A DNA stretch of 64,000 nucleotides. Origin: Vannielia litorea. Lineage in GTDB: Bacteria; Pseudomonadota; Alphaproteobacteria; Rhodobacterales; Rhodobacteraceae. The translations under genes and the position numbers were made by a program. A model generated the notes under the pieces. It did no database searches and was not told the DNA's origin. It worked only from the letters and a program-made list of their open reading frames with translations. Of this stretch, positions 1 to 9,063 are shown piece by piece; position 1 is the first letter of the stretch, and every line of letters starts with the position of its first letter. The DNA lies in the NCBI RefSeq assembly GCF_900142295.1, contig NZ_FSRL01000001.1, positions 1,426,001-1,490,000 on the forward strand, read 5' to 3'.

Positions 1-1
1 C

Positions 2-3000
2 GACACGATCCATGCCGGCAGCGGCAACGACACCATCTCGGGCGGTGACGGCAACGATATCATCCACGCCGACAACGCCCCGGTCTCCGCCACGAACGAG
101 GCGCTGAACTGGACCGACCAGGTCGGCAGCGGCACAAATCTTGCCGCAGGCTTCACCCAGAACACCGGCACGATGAACGTGTCGGTGCGCATCGACGACG
201 ATGGCGGGCTGAACGCGGCCGAGGTGTCGAACAGCACGCAATACGTAAACACCGGCCAGGGCGAGACCTTTGCCAACAACTCCTCGCTCTTTCTGGGCGG
301 CGACGGCGCATCCAACACCGGCTTCTCCAACACCGGCACGGTGACGATCGACTTCAACGCGATTGCCGGGTCGGGCATGTCGAACCAGGTGGGCAACGTC
401 CGGTTCCGGATCAACGACATCGACCAGGGCGGGTGGGACGACCTGATCACCGTGGTTGCCTATGACGCGCAGGGCAACAAGGTGCCGGTCACCTTCCGGC
501 TCGACGGCGACGACAGCATGTATGACGCCGACACGATCAACGGGGCCGGCAGCAACTCCGCCGCCGACGTGGGTGGCTCGGCGCTCATCACCGTGACCGG
601 GCCGGTGGCGCAGATCATCATCGCCTATCAGAACGATGGCAGCTCGGGGCAGGCGCTCTGGATCACCGATGTCGAGTTCACCACCATCCCCGACAGTGCC
701 GCGGGCAATGACACCGTGTCCGGCGGGGCCGGGAACGACCAGATCTTCGGCTACGGCGGCAACGACACGCTCGATGGCGGCACCGGCAACGACATCATCG
801 ACGGCGGCACCGGCAATGACGTGATCACCGGCGGCTCGGGCAACGACACGATGAGTGGCGGGGCGGGCGACGACGGTTTCATCCTCGGCAACAGCTTTGG
901 CACCGATACCATCGTCGGTGGCGAGAGCGGCGAGACCGCAGGCGACAGAATCGACGCCAGCGCGGTGACCCAGAACCTCACCGTCAACCTGACCAGCCCG
1001 GAGAGCGGCACGATCACCGGCACCGGCAGCAATGCCAGCTTCAGCGAGATCGAGCGGGTCACGCTGGGCAGCGGCAATGACACGGTCACCGGCTCCTCGG
1101 GCAACGACTACATTGCCACCGGTGCGGGCGCCGATACCGTCACGATGGGCGCGGGCAACGATACCGTGCTCCTCGGCGCCGGCGATGGTGCGGTGGATAC
1201 CGTGGTGTTCGGCAACGGCCACGGCCAGGACCGGATCGAGGGCTTCGAGGCGCCCACCGCCAATGGCGACGGCACCTTTGCCGGGCGCGACCAGATCAAC
1301 GTGAGCGGGCTCAACGATGCCGGGGGCAACCCCGTTTCGGTGCATGATGTCGTCGTCACCAACGACGGTTCCGGCAACGCGGTGCTGACCTTCCCCAATG
1401 GCGAGAGCCTGACGCTGGTGGGCGTCAGCCCCGCCGTGGCCGCCCAGCCGATGTGGTTGATCGCCGCCGGAATCCCGGGGGACGGGATCGTCAGCGGCAC
1501 CGCCGGGAACGACGTGATCAACGGCACCTACACGGGCGACCCCCACGGCGACATGGTGGACGCGGGCGACGCGATCCTGCCGGGCGAGACGGGCAATGAC
1601 GACATCATCCAGGCCGGGGCCGGGAACGACACCATCTATGCCGGCCTCGGCAATGACGAGGTTTATGGCGAGGCCGGTGACGACACTGTCATGCTGGAGA
1701 ACGGCTTCGGCAACGACATCATCGTGGGCGGCGAGACCGGGGAGACCACGGGCGACACGCTCAACGCCTCGCTCGTGAGCGGCAACCAGACGGTCACCTT
1801 CAGCGGTGGCGAATCCGGTACGCTGACGGTGGGCGGCAACACCGCGACCTTCAGCGAGATCGAGGCGGTGGTGACCGGCTCCGGCAATGACGTGGTCACG
1901 GGCGGCGCGGGCAACCAGACCGTCTATACCGGCGCGGGCAACGACAGCATCGCGCTCGGCGCGGGCAACGACGCGATCTATGCCGGCACCGGCGACGACA
2001 CGATCACCCTGGGCGAAGGCTTTGGCGTGGACACGATCGTCGGCGGCGAGGGCGGCGAGACCGCGGGCGACCTGCTGGACGCGGGCGCCATGACCTCGGG
2101 CGTGACGGTCACCTATGCCGGCACCGAGAGCGGCACGCTTGCCCAGGGCGCCAATGCCGCGACCTTCTCGGAGATCGAGCGCGTGGTCACCGGCTCGGGC
2201 AATGACACCGTCGATGCCACGGCGGCAACCGGCGGGGTGAACCTCGCCACCGGCGCAGGCAATGACACGATCAGCCTCGGCACGGGCGACGATGTGCTGG
2301 ATGCGGGCACCGGCAGCGATGTGGTTTCGGTGTTCGACGGGTTCGGAAATGACACGCTCCTGGGGGGCGAGGGCGGCGAAACGCTGATCTTCGGCGGCCT
2401 GGCCGTTGGCGACGTGCTCATGGCCGATGGCCTGACCAGCGACGTGACCCTCACCTTCACCGGCGCCGAAGCGGGCACCATCGGCGACGGCACCGACACG
2501 CTGAGCTTTGGCGAGTTCGAGACGGTGGCGCTCGGGTCGGGCGATGACACGGTCATCGGCAGCGCGGGCAGCGAGGTGTTCGACACCGGCGCGGGCTCCG
2601 ACACGGTGAACGCGGGCGCCGGAAACGACACCTACGGGCTCGGCTCGACCGGCGACTTTGCCACGCCCGACGGCGATGCCGACACGGTCGTCTTTGCCGA
2701 TGGCGACGGGCAGGACACCGTCTATTTCTTCGATGCGCCCACGCCCATCGGTGACGGCACCTTCACCGGCATTGACCAGATCGACGTGAGCGGCATGACC
2801 GACGCGGGTGGCGACCCGGTTTCGGTGCATGACGTGGTGGTGAGCGACGATGGTTCGGGCAATGCGCTGCTGACCTTCCCGAACGGCGAGTCGCTTCTGC
2901 TCATGGGCATTGCGCCCGCAGAGGCCTCGGACCCGATGTGGCTCATCGCGGCGGGTATTCCGGGCGATGGGATCGTCAGCGGAACCGCGGGCGATGACGT

Positions 3001-4273
3001 GATCGACGCGAGCTATGCCGGCGATCCCCATGGCGACATGGTGGACGCGGGCGATGCGATTCTGCCGGGCGAGGGCGCACAGGACGACATCATCGAGGCC
3101 GGCGCGGGCAACGACACGATCTATGCCGGGGCCGGGGACGACGAGATCTACGGCGAGGACGGCGACGACCGTTTCATGCTGGAAGATGGTTTTGGCGCCG
3201 ATGCGATCATCGGCGGCGAGGGCGGCGAGACCGACGGCGACACGCTCGACACCACCGGCGTGACCTCGGGCGTGACGGTGACCTTCAGTGGTTCTGAGGC
3301 GGGCACGGTCAGCGATGGCACCGACACCGCCAGCTTTGCCGAGATCGAGAACATCGTGACCGGCGCGGGCGATGACGTGATCGTCGGCACCGCCGCGAGT
3401 TCGGGCTTTACCGCCGACGCGGGGGCCGGCAATGACGTGCTCATCGGCGGCGCGGGGGCCGACACCTTGCTGGGCGGCGCTGATGCCGACACCTTCTATG
3501 CCGGTCCGGGAGACCATGTGCAGGGCGGCGAGGCCGGATTTGACGCCGACGTGCTCGACCTGACCGGCGCGGGCCCGACCCGGGTGATCTACGACAGTGG
3601 CAACCCCGAGAGCGGCACGGTGCAGTTTCTCGATGGGTTGGGCAACGTCACGGGCACGATGACCTTCTCCGAGATCGAGACGGTCAACTTTATTCCCTGT
3701 TTCACGCCGGGCACGATGATCGCCACGCCCGAGGGGCCGCGTGAGGTGGAACGGCTGGGGCCGGGTGACCGGGTGCTGACCCGTGACCATGGCGTGAAGC
3801 GCCTGCAATGGGTCGGCCAACGCCTGCTGAACACCCATCACCTGCGGGCAAACCCGAAACTCCAGCCGGTGCGCATCAAGCAGGGCGCCCTTGGCTATGG
3901 CCTGCCGGAGCGCGACATCATGGTGAGCCCGCAGCACAAGATGCTGATCTCGGATGCCCGTGCGGAGATGCTTTTTGGCGAGCACGAGGTGCTGGTCTCG
4001 GCCATTCACCTCGTCGGGCTGCCGGGGATCGAGCAGGTGGAGGTGGAGGAGGTCGTCTACATTCACGTGATGTTCGACGCCCATGAGATCATCATGGCCG
4101 AGGGCGCATGGACCGAAAGCTACCAGCCGGGCGCGCAGGTTCTGGGCGAGATGGAGGATGAGCAGCGCGAGGAGATCCTGGAGATCTTCCCCGAGCTGCG
4201 CCGGGATGCCAACTCCGTCGTGACGGCGCGTATGGCCCTGAAGAAACGGGAAGTGACGGCGCTGTTTCACTGA
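2..4273 (+). CDS. RTX (hemolysin-type calcium-binding) repeat protein with C-terminal Hint domain, 5' end outside window
   Basis: The reading frame is open from the first base, so the N-terminus lies upstream; the ATG at 173 is internal. At least 1423 residues are visible. Most of it is glycine/aspartate nonapeptide repeats of the GGxGNDxLx type, which in this family form calcium-loaded beta rolls and mark type I secretion cargo. A non-repeat insert lies at about 100-690. The C-terminal part from the Cys codon at 3698 (CFTPGTMIATPEG) to about 4190 is a Hint (hedgehog/intein) domain, a class that can self-cleave at its first Cys. Two stretches 1485 bp apart (about 1180-1905 and 2665-3390) are near-copies, so the protein contains a 495-residue internal duplication. 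No secretion genes are in view. Probably an exported surface or matrix protein; ligand unknown. Confidence 0.92.
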   Translation, partial: DTIHAGSGNDTISGGDGNDIIHADNAPVSATNEALNWTDQVGSGTNLAAGFTQNTGTMNVSVRIDDDGGLNAAEVSNSTQYVNTGQGETFANNSSLFLGGDGASNTGFSNTGTVTIDFNAIAGSGMSNQVGNVRFRINDIDQGGWDDLITVVAYDAQGNKVPVTFRLDGDDSMYDADTINGAGSNSAADVGGSALITVTGPVAQIIIAYQNDGSSGQALWITDVEFTTIPDSAAGNDTVSGGAGNDQIFGYGGNDTLDGGTGNDIIDGGTGNDVITGGSGNDTMSGGAGDDGFILGNSFGTDTIVGGESGETAGDRIDASAVTQNLTVNLTSPESGTITGTGSNASFSEIERVTLGSGNDTVTGSSGNDYIATGAGADTVTMGAGNDTVLLGAGDGAVDTVVFGNGHGQDRIEGFEAPTANGDGTFAGRDQINVSGLNDAGGNPVSVHDVVVTNDGSGNAVLTFPNGESLTLVGVSPAVAAQPMWLIAAGIPGDGIVSGTAGNDVINGTYTGDPHGDMVDAGDAILPGETGNDDIIQAGAGNDTIYAGLGNDEVYGEAGDDTVMLENGFGNDIIVGGETGETTGDTLNASLVSGNQTVTFSGGESGTLTVGGNTATFSEIEAVVTGSGNDVVTGGAGNQTVYTGAGNDSIALGAGNDAIYAGTGDDTITLGEGFGVDTIVGGEGGETAGDLLDAGAMTSGVTVTYAGTESGTLAQGANAATFSEIERVVTGSGNDTVDATAATGGVNLATGAGNDTISLGTGDDVLDAGTGSDVVSVFDGFGNDTLLGGEGGETLIFGGLAVGDVLMADGLTSDVTLTFTGAEAGTIGDGTDTLSFGEFETVALGSGDDTVIGSAGSEVFDTGAGSDTVNAGAGNDTYGLGSTGDFATPDGDADTVVFADGDGQDTVYFFDAPTPIGDGTFTGIDQIDVSGMTDAGGDPVSVHDVVVSDDGSGNALLTFPNGESLLLMGIAPAEASDPMWLIAAGIPGDGIVSGTAGDDVIDASYAGDPHGDMVDAGDAILPGEGAQDDIIEAGAGNDTIYAGAGDDEIYGEDGDDRFMLEDGFGADAIIGGEGGETDGDTLDTTGVTSGVTVTFSGSEAGTVSDGTDTASFAEIENIVTGAGDDVIVGTAASSGFTADAGAGNDVLIGGAGADTLLGGADADTFYAGPGDHVQGGEAGFDADVLDLTGAGPTRVIYDSGNPESGTVQFLDGLGNVTGTMTFSEIETVNFIPCFTPGTMIATPEGPREVERLGPGDRVLTRDHGVKRLQWVGQRLLNTHHLRANPKLQPVRIKQGALGYGLPERDIMVSPQHKMLISDARAEMLFGEHEVLVSAIHLVGLPGIEQVEVEEVVYIHVMFDAHEIIMAEGAWTESYQPGAQVLGEMEDEQREEILEIFPELRRDANSVVTARMALKKREVTALFH

Positions 4274-4306
4274 AGGTGGGGTTTATCCCGGCGGCCCGAG
4301 GGCCCG

Positions 4307-4909
4307 TCAGCTCGGGGTGTTCGTGGCCTTGCGCCAGGCGGCCCAGGCTTCGGGCGTGTCGAGGTCGAGCCGCGCATGCTGGCCGGGGAGCGGCGTGAGG
4401 TGCACGCGGTCTCCGGCGGCGGCGACGACGGCTCTTGCGCCGTCATCCCCTTGGAGTTGCATGATTTTCTCATAAAGCGGCGCGGCGAAGATGACCGGGT
4501 GGCCGGGCTTGCCGTCTTCGGTGGCGCCGCGCCAGACAAGAGCCTGCGGGTGGGTGGCGTGGCTTGCGATCACGGCGCGGAGGTCCTGTTCGGTAAGCTC
4601 GGGCAGGTCGGCGAGCAGCAGCATGAAGGCGGGCGCTTGCGGAAGGGCTTCGAGGCCCGCGCGGAGGGAGGCGTTCATGCCCTCGGCGGCGCCCCGCACG
4701 GTGAGCGGGCGGGCGGCGGTGTGGTCGATGGCGGCGCGGCGGGCGGGGCGGTCGGGGGGCAGGGCGACGAGCACGAAGTCACTGACCCGGCAGGCCATGT
4801 CGGCGATGCGGGTGAGCAGGGGAATGCCCTGGATCGGCTCCAGCAACTTGTCGCGCGGGGCCATGCGGGAGGCAGCCCCGGCGGCGAGAATGAGGATCGG
4901 CAGGGTCAT
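4307..4909 (-). CDS. MobA-like NTP transferase (molybdenum cofactor cytidylyltransferase-type)
   Basis: A 200-residue protein whose N-terminus LILAAGAASRM followed by DKLL is the nucleotide-binding signature of MobA/MocA-like nucleotidyltransferases. LLLADLPE near the middle matches the metal-binding LxxDxP segment, and GKPGHPVIF is typical of the MocA branch, which attaches CMP to molybdopterin. The usual length is about 190-210, so it is complete. It follows the FAD dehydrogenase gene by 30 bp on the same strand and may be co-transcribed. No molybdoenzyme lies next to it, so the exact substrate (molybdopterin or another phosphorylated acceptor) is open. Confidence 0.8.
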   Translation of the reverse strand: MTLPILILAAGAASRMAPRDKLLEPIQGIPLLTRIADMACRVSDFVLVALPPDRPARRAAIDHTAARPLTVRGAAEGMNASLRAGLEALPQAPAFMLLLADLPELTEQDLRAVIASHATHPQALVWRGATEDGKPGHPVIFAAPLYEKIMQLQGDDGARAVVAAAGDRVHLTPLPGQHARLDLDTPEAWAAWRKATNTPS

Positions 4910-4939
4910 GATTTTCTGTAACCCTGCCGGGGGCCTGGC

Positions 4940-7348
4940 TCAAGCACGCAGGGCTTTGCCCTCGGGGTCGAAGAGCGGGGTGGTGGTGAGGCGCGCGGGG
5001 CGCATCTGGGAGAGGATCTCGATCTCGGCCTGCTGGCCCTCTTGGGCGAATTCGCGGGGGATGAGCGCCAGGGCGACGGATTGGCGAGCGTGGTGCGAGT
5101 AGCCGCCGGAGGTGCAGAAGCCCACGACCTCGCCATTGATCCAGACCGGCTCGTAGCCGTGCACATCGGCGGTGTCGGCGTCGACGAGGAAGGCCACGAG
5201 CTGCCGGGCGGGCGGGTTGGCGCGCTCGGCCTCTGCATGAGCTCTACCGATGAAGTCGCTGTTCTTCTTGAAGGAAATGAAACGGTCGAGCCCGGTTTCG
5301 GCGGGCGTGTAGTCGGGCGAGAACTCGCGCAGCCAGGAGCCGAAGAAACGGTCGAGGCGCAGCGACATCATGGCACGCATGCCGAAGGGGGTGATGTTGT
5401 GGGCCTGTCCGGCTTGCCACAGCACGTGCCAGAGGTGGCGCTGGTCCATCTGATCACAGTAGATCTCATAGCCGAGGTCGCCGGTGTAGCTGACCCGCTG
5501 GACGGTGCAGGCGACCTGTCCGACCACCATGTGCGCGACGCCCAGGAAGGGGAGCGCGGCGACATCGGCGGAGGTGCAGGCTTGCAGCACGTCGCGCGAG
5601 CGCGGGCCGGCGAGCTGGAAGCCGGTGAGACGGTCGGAGACGTTCTCGACGGTAACGCCTTCTTCAGCATGGTGCTCGAACCAGCGGCCGTGCATCGCTT
5701 GCGCCCCGTAACTCGCTGTAAGGGCGAAGTTTTCCTGGCCCATGCAGGAGATGGTGAAGTCTCCGATGATGCGGCCCTTGGGCGAGAGCATTGGGGTGAG
5801 GCTGATCTTGCCCTCCTGCGGGACGCGGCCTGCCATGATGCGGTCGAGCCAGTCGCGGGCCCTGGGGCCGGTGACGCGGAACTTGCCGAAGTTCTGGATC
5901 TCGTTGATGCCGACGCTCTCGCGCACGGCCCGGACCTCGCGGCCGGTGGCCTCGAAGGCGTTGGAGCGGGTGAAACTGGGCGTCTCGTAGCTCGGTTCGT
6001 CTCCCCGCGCGAAGTAGTTGGGCACCTCGAGCCCGAACTGGTGGCCCCAGACTGCGCCAAGATCGTTAAAAATGTCATACATCGCGGTTGTCCGGTGCGG
6101 ACGGGCGGCGGGGCGCTCCTCGTTGGGGTAGCTGACGGAGAAGCGTTTCTGATAGAATTCAATGACCTTGGGGACGGTGTAGCCCGGGGTGATCCACTTG
6201 CCGTAGCGGCCCACGTCGAGGCCGGTGACGTCACGCTCCGCCTCGCCCTCGATCATCCATTGCGCCAGCGTCAGGCCGACGCCGCCGCCTTGCGAGAAGC
6301 CCGCCATGACGGCGCAGGCGGACCAGTAGTTGCGCAGGCCGGGGACGGGGCCGACGAGGGGGTTGCCGTCGGGGGCGAAGGTGAAGGGGCCGTGGATGAC
6401 GCGCTTGACGCCAGCGCGCTCCAGCACGGGGAAGCGGTGGTAGGCCATCTCGATGCTGTCGGAGACCTTGTCGAGGTTGTCGGGCAGCAGCTCGTGGCCA
6501 AAATCCCAAGGCGTTCCAGCCTCCGCCCAGGGCTCGCAGGGCTGCTCGTAGAAGCCTATGCAGAGGCCGCGGCCCTCCTGGCGGAAGTAGGATTCTCCCG
6601 CGCAATCAAGCACGTGGGGGAACTCGGTGGCGCGCTCGTAGATCTCGGGGATGTCGTCGGTGACGAGGTACTGGTGCGCCATCGGCAGCAGCGGCAGGTA
6701 GACGCCCGCCATGGCGCCGACCTCGCGGGCCCAGAGGCCGGCGGCGTTGACGACGTGCTCGGCGTGCACGGTGCCCTTGTTGGTCACAACGTCCCAGGAG
6801 CCGTCGGGGCGGGGCTTCAGGTCTTCGACCTTGCAGTGAGTCTCGATCTCGGCGCCGGCCAGCTTGGCGGCGCGGGCGTAGGCGTGGGTGGTGCCGGAGG
6901 GGTCGAGGTGGCCGTCGAGCGGGTCGTAGAGGCCGCCGAGGATGCCGCTCAAGTTGACCAGCTCGGCCAGTTCGCCGATCTCCTCGGGCGTGACGATGCG
7001 GGTATCGAGGCCCATGTAGCGGTGCTTGGCGCGCTCCGCTTTCAGCATGTCGAAGCGCTCCGGCGTCTCGGCCAGGGTGATGCCGCCGACGTGGTGGAGG
7101 CCGCAGGACAAGCCGGTGATCTCTTCCAATTCCTTATAGAGACCAATGGTATAGCCCTGGAGCGCGGCCATGTTGGTATCGGAGTTCATGGTGTGAAACC
7201 CGCCCGCCGCGTGCCAGGTGGAGCCGGAGGTGAGCTCGGAGCGTTCGAGCAGGAGCACGTCGGACCAGCCGAGCTTGGTGAGGTGGTAGAGCACCGAGCA
7301 GCCGACGACGCCACCGCCGATGACGCAGACGCGGGTGGTGGTTTTCAT
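4940..7348 (-). CDS. GcvT-family FAD-dependent oxidoreductase (dimethylglycine/sarcosine dehydrogenase type)
   Basis: An 802-residue protein. The N-terminus VCVIGGGVVGCS is a dinucleotide-binding GxGxxG motif of the DAO family, followed by SGSTWHAAGGFH, typical of dimethylglycine and sarcosine dehydrogenases. The C-terminal half, from about residue 430, resembles the folate-binding GcvT fold. Such enzymes oxidatively demethylate N-methyl amines and pass the one-carbon unit to tetrahydrofolate. The ATG at 7348 is preferred over an upstream frame extension because an AGGGAGT ribosome site precedes it and homology begins there. It lies downstream of a Liv-type transporter on the same strand, so the transported compound may be its substrate or precursor (inference). 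The upstream region is rich in repeats. Confidence 0.88.
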   Translation of the reverse strand: MKTTTRVCVIGGGVVGCSVLYHLTKLGWSDVLLLERSELTSGSTWHAAGGFHTMNSDTNMAALQGYTIGLYKELEEITGLSCGLHHVGGITLAETPERFDMLKAERAKHRYMGLDTRIVTPEEIGELAELVNLSGILGGLYDPLDGHLDPSGTTHAYARAAKLAGAEIETHCKVEDLKPRPDGSWDVVTNKGTVHAEHVVNAAGLWAREVGAMAGVYLPLLPMAHQYLVTDDIPEIYERATEFPHVLDCAGESYFRQEGRGLCIGFYEQPCEPWAEAGTPWDFGHELLPDNLDKVSDSIEMAYHRFPVLERAGVKRVIHGPFTFAPDGNPLVGPVPGLRNYWSACAVMAGFSQGGGVGLTLAQWMIEGEAERDVTGLDVGRYGKWITPGYTVPKVIEFYQKRFSVSYPNEERPAARPHRTTAMYDIFNDLGAVWGHQFGLEVPNYFARGDEPSYETPSFTRSNAFEATGREVRAVRESVGINEIQNFGKFRVTGPRARDWLDRIMAGRVPQEGKISLTPMLSPKGRIIGDFTISCMGQENFALTASYGAQAMHGRWFEHHAEEGVTVENVSDRLTGFQLAGPRSRDVLQACTSADVAALPFLGVAHMVVGQVACTVQRVSYTGDLGYEIYCDQMDQRHLWHVLWQAGQAHNITPFGMRAMMSLRLDRFFGSWLREFSPDYTPAETGLDRFISFKKNSDFIGRAHAEAERANPPARQLVAFLVDADTADVHGYEPVWINGEVVGFCTSGGYSHHARQSVALALIPREFAQEGQQAEIEILSQMRPARLTTTPLFDPEGKALRA

Positions 7349-7416
7349 GGTGGCGACTCCCTGGTGTGTTCTGCCTCGATGCTGTGAGGGGAGCGTGGCT
7401 TGTGCTGGCCGTTCAG

Positions 7417-7431
7417 CGACATTGGATGTCG
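7417..7431. promoter_or_regulatory. 15-bp dyad, candidate operator
   Basis: Perfect inverted repeat CGACAT-TGG-ATGTCG between the dehydrogenase start at 7348 and the repeat array. The binding protein is unknown; the call rests on symmetry and position only. Confidence 0.35.
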
Positions 7432-7452
7432 GAAACGGGGAGCGTTCAGGCG

Positions 7453-7472
7453 GGTTAACGGGCGGATTAACC
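7453..7472. promoter_or_regulatory. 20-bp dyad, candidate operator
   Basis: Inverted repeat GGTTAA-N8-TTAACC, 105 bp upstream of the dehydrogenase start. Six-base arms with an 8-base spacer fit a dimeric regulator, but no regulator gene is adjacent. Confidence 0.35.
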
Positions 7473-7489
7473 GTGAAAAGGAGGGAGTC

Positions 7490-7533
7490 ACAACCCATGC
7501 ACAACCCATGCACAACCCATGCACAACCCATGC
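7490..7533. repeat. Four perfect tandem copies of an 11-bp unit
   Basis: The unit ACAACCCATGC occurs four times head to tail without a mismatch. The 11-bp period is close to one helical turn, so each copy faces the same side of the DNA. It sits about 140-185 bp upstream of the dehydrogenase start. It could be a clustered binding site or a simple variable-number repeat. Confidence 0.95.
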
Positions 7534-7635
7534 ATACGCGGATTTGGCCCCGGCGCGCGAGTAACGAAGGTTACCGGGGCGTGACGGTGGGTGTGATCAC
7601 AGACGGGGCGAGGGCGGTCGGATGGTTGGCGAGAG

Positions 7636-7658
7636 ATCCTCGGGGCAGGCCCGAGGAT
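7636..7658. repeat. REP-like palindrome/hairpin at the end of the liv operon
   Basis: Arms ATCCTCGGG and CCCGAGGAT flank a 5-base loop, followed by GACGG. Palindromes built on this core recur between genes in many alphaproteobacteria (family knowledge). It begins 37 bp past the livM stop and could act as a transcript end or RNA-stability element; it has no T-run. A degenerate partial copy (GTCCGAGGGTGACGG) follows at about 7671. Confidence 0.55.
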
Positions 7659-7694
7659 GACGGTTGGCGGGTCCGAGGGTGACGGGAGCCGGGT

Positions 7695-8993
7695 TTACCG
7701 TTCGGGGATCAGGCCGCGCGGAGAGAAGCGCAGGACGAGGAGCAGGACCACGCCCATCGTCAGAAGCCGCATGTGCTGGGCGCTGTCGAGAAGGTGGGCC
7801 TTGAGCCAGGATCCGTCGGCCATGGGCAGGGTGACGAACTCCATCATCGCCCGCCCCAGCGGCTCGACCTGGATCCAGAGCCACCAGACCAGCAGCCCGC
7901 CGAGCAGAGCGCCCAGGTTGTTGCCGGAGCCGCCGACGATGACCATGACCCAGATCAGGAAGGTGAAGCGCAGCGGCTGGTAGGTGCCGGGCGTCAGCAG
8001 GCCGTCGAGCGTGGTCATCATGGCGCCGGCCATGCCGCAGATGGCGGAGCCGAGGATGAAGACCTGGAGATGGCGACGGGTGACATCCTTGCCCATGGCA
8101 CGGGCGGCGGTCTCGTTGTCGCGGATGGCGCGCATCATCCGGCCCCAAGGCGATTTGAGCGCGAGTTGCAGGGCGACAATGATGAGCACGAGGATCGCGG
8201 CGAAGAGGCAACCGTAGAGCAGCTTGACGTAGAGGGTGGAGGCGGTCTCGGGCGGGAGCTTGAACGACGAGGCCCAGCCGCGGAAGGATTCAGAGTGCTG
8301 GAGGTCGATCTCGTAGGGCACCGGGCGCGGGATGCCGTTGACGTTTTTCACGCCGCGGGCGAGCCAGTCCTCGTTCTTCATCACGGCGATGATGATCTCG
8401 GCGATGCCGAGGGTGGCGATGGCGAGGTAGTCCGACCGCAGGCCCAGTGCTGTCTTGCCGACGATCCAGGCGGCGCCGGCGGCGAGCAACCCGCCTGCGG
8501 GCCAGGCGAGGATCACGGGCAGCCCGAGGCCGCCGAGGTAGCCGGTGGAGGCGGGGTTGACCGCTTCGACGGCATCGCGGGCGGGGTCGAACACGAGGCG
8601 GTAGAGCACGAAGCCGACGATCACCACGGCGGCGGTGGCCAGCAGGCGCGTACGCCCCGGCGGCAGCCGGTTGAAGGTGACGATGCCGGCCGCCACGGAG
8701 GCCGCACCGAGCACCAGGCCAGCCCAGAGCCGCGCGCCTCCTGCGGCCCAGGCCTCGGGCACCGGCGGCATGGCGATGAGCACGGAGGCGAGGCCCCCCA
8801 GGGCCACGAAGCCCATGACGCCCACGTTGAAGAGGCCGGCGAACCCCCATTGCATGTTCAGCCCCAGGGCCATGATGGCCGAAACCAGCCCCATGTTGAG
8901 GATGGTCAGCGTGGTGTTCCAGCTCTGGACGAAGCCGGTGCCGATGTAGAGCACGGCAACGAAGAGAAAGAGCAGGGCGGGGTGGAGCTTCAT
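7695..8993 (-). CDS. livM: Branched-chain amino acid-type ABC transporter permease LivM
   Basis: A 432-residue integral membrane protein with about ten hydrophobic segments and the LivM signature region (GLNMQWGFAGLFNVGVMGF near the N-terminus; SDYLAIATLGIAEII and the GAMMTTLDGLLTPG/GGSGNNLGALLGG segments further on). It is longer than the usual ~330 residues because of an extended stretch near residues 90-150. A GGAGG site precedes the ATG. With LivH it forms the channel of a Liv/HAAT importer in the inner membrane. It is the last gene of the minus-strand liv operon, 70 bp after livH. Confidence 0.9.
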   Translation of the reverse strand: MKLHPALLFLFVAVLYIGTGFVQSWNTTLTILNMGLVSAIMALGLNMQWGFAGLFNVGVMGFVALGGLASVLIAMPPVPEAWAAGGARLWAGLVLGAASVAAGIVTFNRLPPGRTRLLATAAVVIVGFVLYRLVFDPARDAVEAVNPASTGYLGGLGLPVILAWPAGGLLAAGAAWIVGKTALGLRSDYLAIATLGIAEIIIAVMKNEDWLARGVKNVNGIPRPVPYEIDLQHSESFRGWASSFKLPPETASTLYVKLLYGCLFAAILVLIIVALQLALKSPWGRMMRAIRDNETAARAMGKDVTRRHLQVFILGSAICGMAGAMMTTLDGLLTPGTYQPLRFTFLIWVMVIVGGSGNNLGALLGGLLVWWLWIQVEPLGRAMMEFVTLPMADGSWLKAHLLDSAQHMRLLTMGVVLLLVLRFSPRGLIPER

Positions 8994-9063
8994 GCGAGCC
9001 TCCGGGGTTCTTCGGTGGGCAGGGCAGTGGGCGCGGTGCGCGCCAGGAGGGCGTGAGCGCGGA

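Larger units (their letters stand above)
7349..7694. other. Intergenic regulatory region upstream of the GcvT-type dehydrogenase
   Basis: These 346 bases hold no convincing gene. They carry a 15-bp dyad CGACAT-TGG-ATGTCG (7417-7431), a 20-bp dyad GGTTAA-N8-TTAACC (7453-7472), a four-copy 11-bp tandem array (7490-7533) and a palindromic REP-like hairpin (7636-7658). The dyads are 69 and 105 bp upstream of the dehydrogenase start and are plausible operator sites. Confidence 0.6.

Noticed and set aside
5042..7387. A 781-codon open frame antisense to the GcvT-type dehydrogenase
   Set aside because: Same GC-shadow pattern: the product is repetitive and has no domains, while the minus strand encodes a recognisable enzyme.
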